Source of the DNA: Branchipolynoe longqiensis
Taxonomy: Eukaryota > Annelida > Polychaeta > Phyllodocida > Polynoidae
Reading direction: 5' to 3'
DNA length: 64,000 nucleotides
Assembly (NCBI GenBank): GCA_030323885.1
Contig: CM059198.1
Location: 7,400,086-7,464,085, forward strand
The position numbers and the translations under genes are program-made. The notes below the pieces were generated by a model, which ran no database searches, was not told the origin of the DNA, and was given only the letters and a program-made list of their open reading frames with translations. Numbering within the stretch: the first letter of the stretch is position 1; each line of letters begins with the position of its first letter. Positions 61,771-64,000 of the stretch are shown here, in pieces.

Positions 61771-62699
61771 GCAAGGACTTAGTCCAGGTGTAATATTCCG
61801 ATAATGATGCATTGGTGGGGAATGCAAATCTTCAATTTGTGAACCAGGTATACATGGCCAGGTGCATAAATGTGTTTATGTAGTTGCTGGTGGTACTTGA
61901 TTGATAGGTAAATAGACATTCTGGTGCTAGTAAGATAGTGTGTAAGGGGCACTACCCCCTCCCCCCTCTGCTAGTCAGGATCACCACACTCAGCTCAAGG
62001 CAGGTAGTGGCCAGGGGAGCCACACAGCTTGGTGGTGGTGGGCAGATCACTGTAACCATGGGACTGGAAATGCTTGTTTCTCATGTAACCATATAAATAA
62101 TAAACCTGAGGACTTGACTCTCTCTCTTCTTTCACCCTTTATACTCTTTCTTTCTCTTTGCCTGTATTGATTTCACTATAGCCTGCATACACAACCACAG
62201 ATTCGAGCCGTAGACTTTACACATGTATTCAACAACTATCCTGGGAAATATATATATTTTCACTTTTAGTAATTCTACATCTGGTCTAGTTCAGGTGTGC
62301 TGGATAAGGAGTTACGAGTCAGTTTTATTGTTGATATTATAAAATAATTAATTAGTAGTGTAATAATGATTACACCAGTCCACTCACTACCAGACAATGG
62401 CGGCGGGGACTCCGCTAGCCGTTGTTGCCCATCTATGGCGACAGGTGGCAGCAAGCTAGCCGGCAGGGGTGGGGGGTGTGTGGACCCCGCCCCCCTCTAC
62501 TGCGACTGGTTAGCGGCCACCTCCCAACATGAGAGGATATATGTGACCCAGCTGGTCAGCGGCAGGTCAAGTGGCTCTGTGATGGTGCGGTGGCGGATTA
62601 AAGGAATTAAAATGTGAATCATATGTTTCTCTCCTCATCTTCCCTTCGCATATTTCCCATTTCATGTCCTACAACGACAGTGCCATTAGTTCTACGTTC
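61771..62699. other. No gene recognised; possible LTR-like polyadenylation region
   Basis: ATAAATAATAAACCTGAGGAC with following CT-rich sequence (62092-62150) resembles the R/U5 part of an LTR, but no partner copy is in the window. A plus frame at 62366-62617 has no recognisable domain. Confidence 0.3.
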
Positions 62700-62783
62700 T
62701 AAGCCTTTGGCTTAACTCCATCTGGGATCGAACTCCTTGTGCTCTGGAAGTGGTCATTGGACTGCTAGGCCATCCTGCCTGGT
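62700..62783 (-). mobile_element. tRNA-like head of another SINE or tRNA pseudogene
   Basis: On minus: CCAGGCAGGATGGCCTAGCAG (box A region) and GGAGTTCGATCCCAGATGG (box B), spaced as in a tRNA of about 75-80 bp. No SINE-A/B/C body follows. Confidence 0.55.
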
Positions 62784-63127
62784 TGTAAAATATTTCGACT
62801 TTCTACACATAGTTACATTATAAAATAGATTCAATTCATAGTACCCAGTTGTTTTGATTAGTAGATATAGAGAATGTGTAACAGATTGCTGAACCCAGAC
62901 TGATAGGATGGGAAACAGTCATGTTTGGTATTTAATGTTTAATGTGTTTTGCATCTGGATTTAATTTGTATGGATGCATCGGACATGATAGAGGTATCGG
63001 GTCAGGTTGCCATGACCTGGTGGTAGCTGGGATATGGGAACGATGGGTGCGCCGGAGCTGTACCCATCCCTACTTTCCTGGAATCTCAATATGGCCGCCA
63101 TAAAGAGTAAAATAACAATATGCCAGG
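62784..63127. other. No gene recognised
   Basis: AT-rich spacer. Confidence 0.4.
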
Positions 63128-63210
63128 GATCAATAACATTATGTACCTTCAATAACATCATCTACCTTCAATAATATGATGTACCTTCAATATCATGTAC
63201 CTTCAATGAC
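63128..63210. repeat. 19-bp tandem, about four copies
   Basis: TCAATAACATNATGTACCT units, the last ones shortened. Confidence 0.88.
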
Positions 63211-64000
63211 ATGCCTGTAGGAGTGCTGGAGAGATTAAAAGACTGGGAGAGATCGCAGTCACCACTGGGCCTTTCATGTGACAAGAGGTACTTTTGTCTT
63301 CATCCTCTATTCTGTGCTCTACCCACTGTAGCCACTTCACTATTATAAACAGGCAAATATAGGACTCAGCTACACCACCTATTTCCTATACTGCACCCTC
63401 TGCTACTTTATGGTATTATATATATAGTTAACTTGCATTTCATTATAGCTCATTTCTCTTTATAAATATCTGGCAACCACCTTCATAAAGGGATTAGCCC
63501 ATAGATTATACACGGTGGCAGATGTGGCTAGAGAAACCGTAATTTTCGTCTTAAAAATGTTGAGTCAGCTTTGAACTTTTAAACGAGAGTAAAGACAACA
63601 AAACTAATTCACTGCGCTCGGAAATAGGAGAGAAGGCATGTTTAGACACTTGTATTTATTCAATGATTACTCAATATCACTTAGATCATAATGGTTATCT
63701 TAATCGGCATCTTATCACAAATCAGATGATCAATCAGGAAATGTCAGTGCCGCGGAGGCATGCGAGGCTGGCTCGAATGTGGGTGACTGGCACCGTAGTC
63801 AAGGAAGGGCTGGCTTCTGTAGTGTTCATCAATCGGAGGCTGGAGTCGGGTAATGAGACTGGCCATCTTGCTGGAGCGACATGAGGAAGACATTTAAGGC
63901 ATCATAACATGAGAGTCAATTGCTGAGATCAGCACTTAACCCAAGAGGTTGATGAGTGCAGATGCCGCAGCAGTGATGGGCTTCTCTTTGAAGTATGTTT
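63211..64000. other. No gene recognised
   Basis: Final 0.8 kb without a recognisable repeat or coding signature. The plus frame at 63663-63884 has no known match. Confidence 0.4.

Overview
This is repeat-dominated, non-coding animal DNA with no convincing single-copy host gene. Intron-poor stretches full of tRNA-derived SINEs, decayed LINEs, a DIRS-like retroelement, short terminal-inverted-repeat (TIR) elements, satellites and GC-rich islands point to a marine invertebrate. A mollusc or close relative is the best guess, because the SINE at 48541-48870 looks like a tRNA-SINE family I recall from bivalve and gastropod genomes. That assignment rests on memory and was not searched. || Layout. 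0-5 kb: CT-rich satellite, an RTE-like LINE remnant (minus), a decayed zinc-knuckle Gag-like ORF1 and the first TIR elements. 5-11 kb: a DIRS-like retroelement whose reverse transcriptase/RNase H region is split by a 5'-truncated LINE carrying an intact RNase H domain. 11-20 kb: TIR elements, a 30-bp minisatellite grown inside a SINE, and a 1.4-kb CAAC-rich array grown inside a TIR element. 20-35 kb: G-rich and C-rich minisatellites, SINE clusters, three related long-terminal-repeat-like blocks, an RTE-like LINE end and a palindrome-bearing satellite. 35-48 kb: more SINEs and TIR elements, a 42-bp minisatellite, a foldback element inside a satellite and a 13-bp minisatellite. 48.9-51.3 kb: a very GC-rich gag-only retroelement (minus). 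51-64 kb: LINE fragments, SINEs and a CR1/L2-like LINE (minus) with a readable reverse transcriptase. || Families named here. SINE-A: about 330-345 bp, tRNA head, conserved body, CAA/CAAA tail; a second head type is called A2. SINE-B: about 320 bp, tRNA head, terminal hairpin, often in head-to-tail dimers. SINE-C: tRNA-Leu/Ser-like head. SINE-M: mollusc-type. MITE-1 to MITE-6: TIR families. || How they interact. SINE-A and the truncated LINE at 9415-10809 share the 3' terminal motif CGTAAAGCAAC, suggesting that LINE family drives SINE-A. Insertions into insertions are frequent, and several carry clear target-site duplications, so relative ages can be read. SINEs and TIR elements also act as seeds for tandem arrays.
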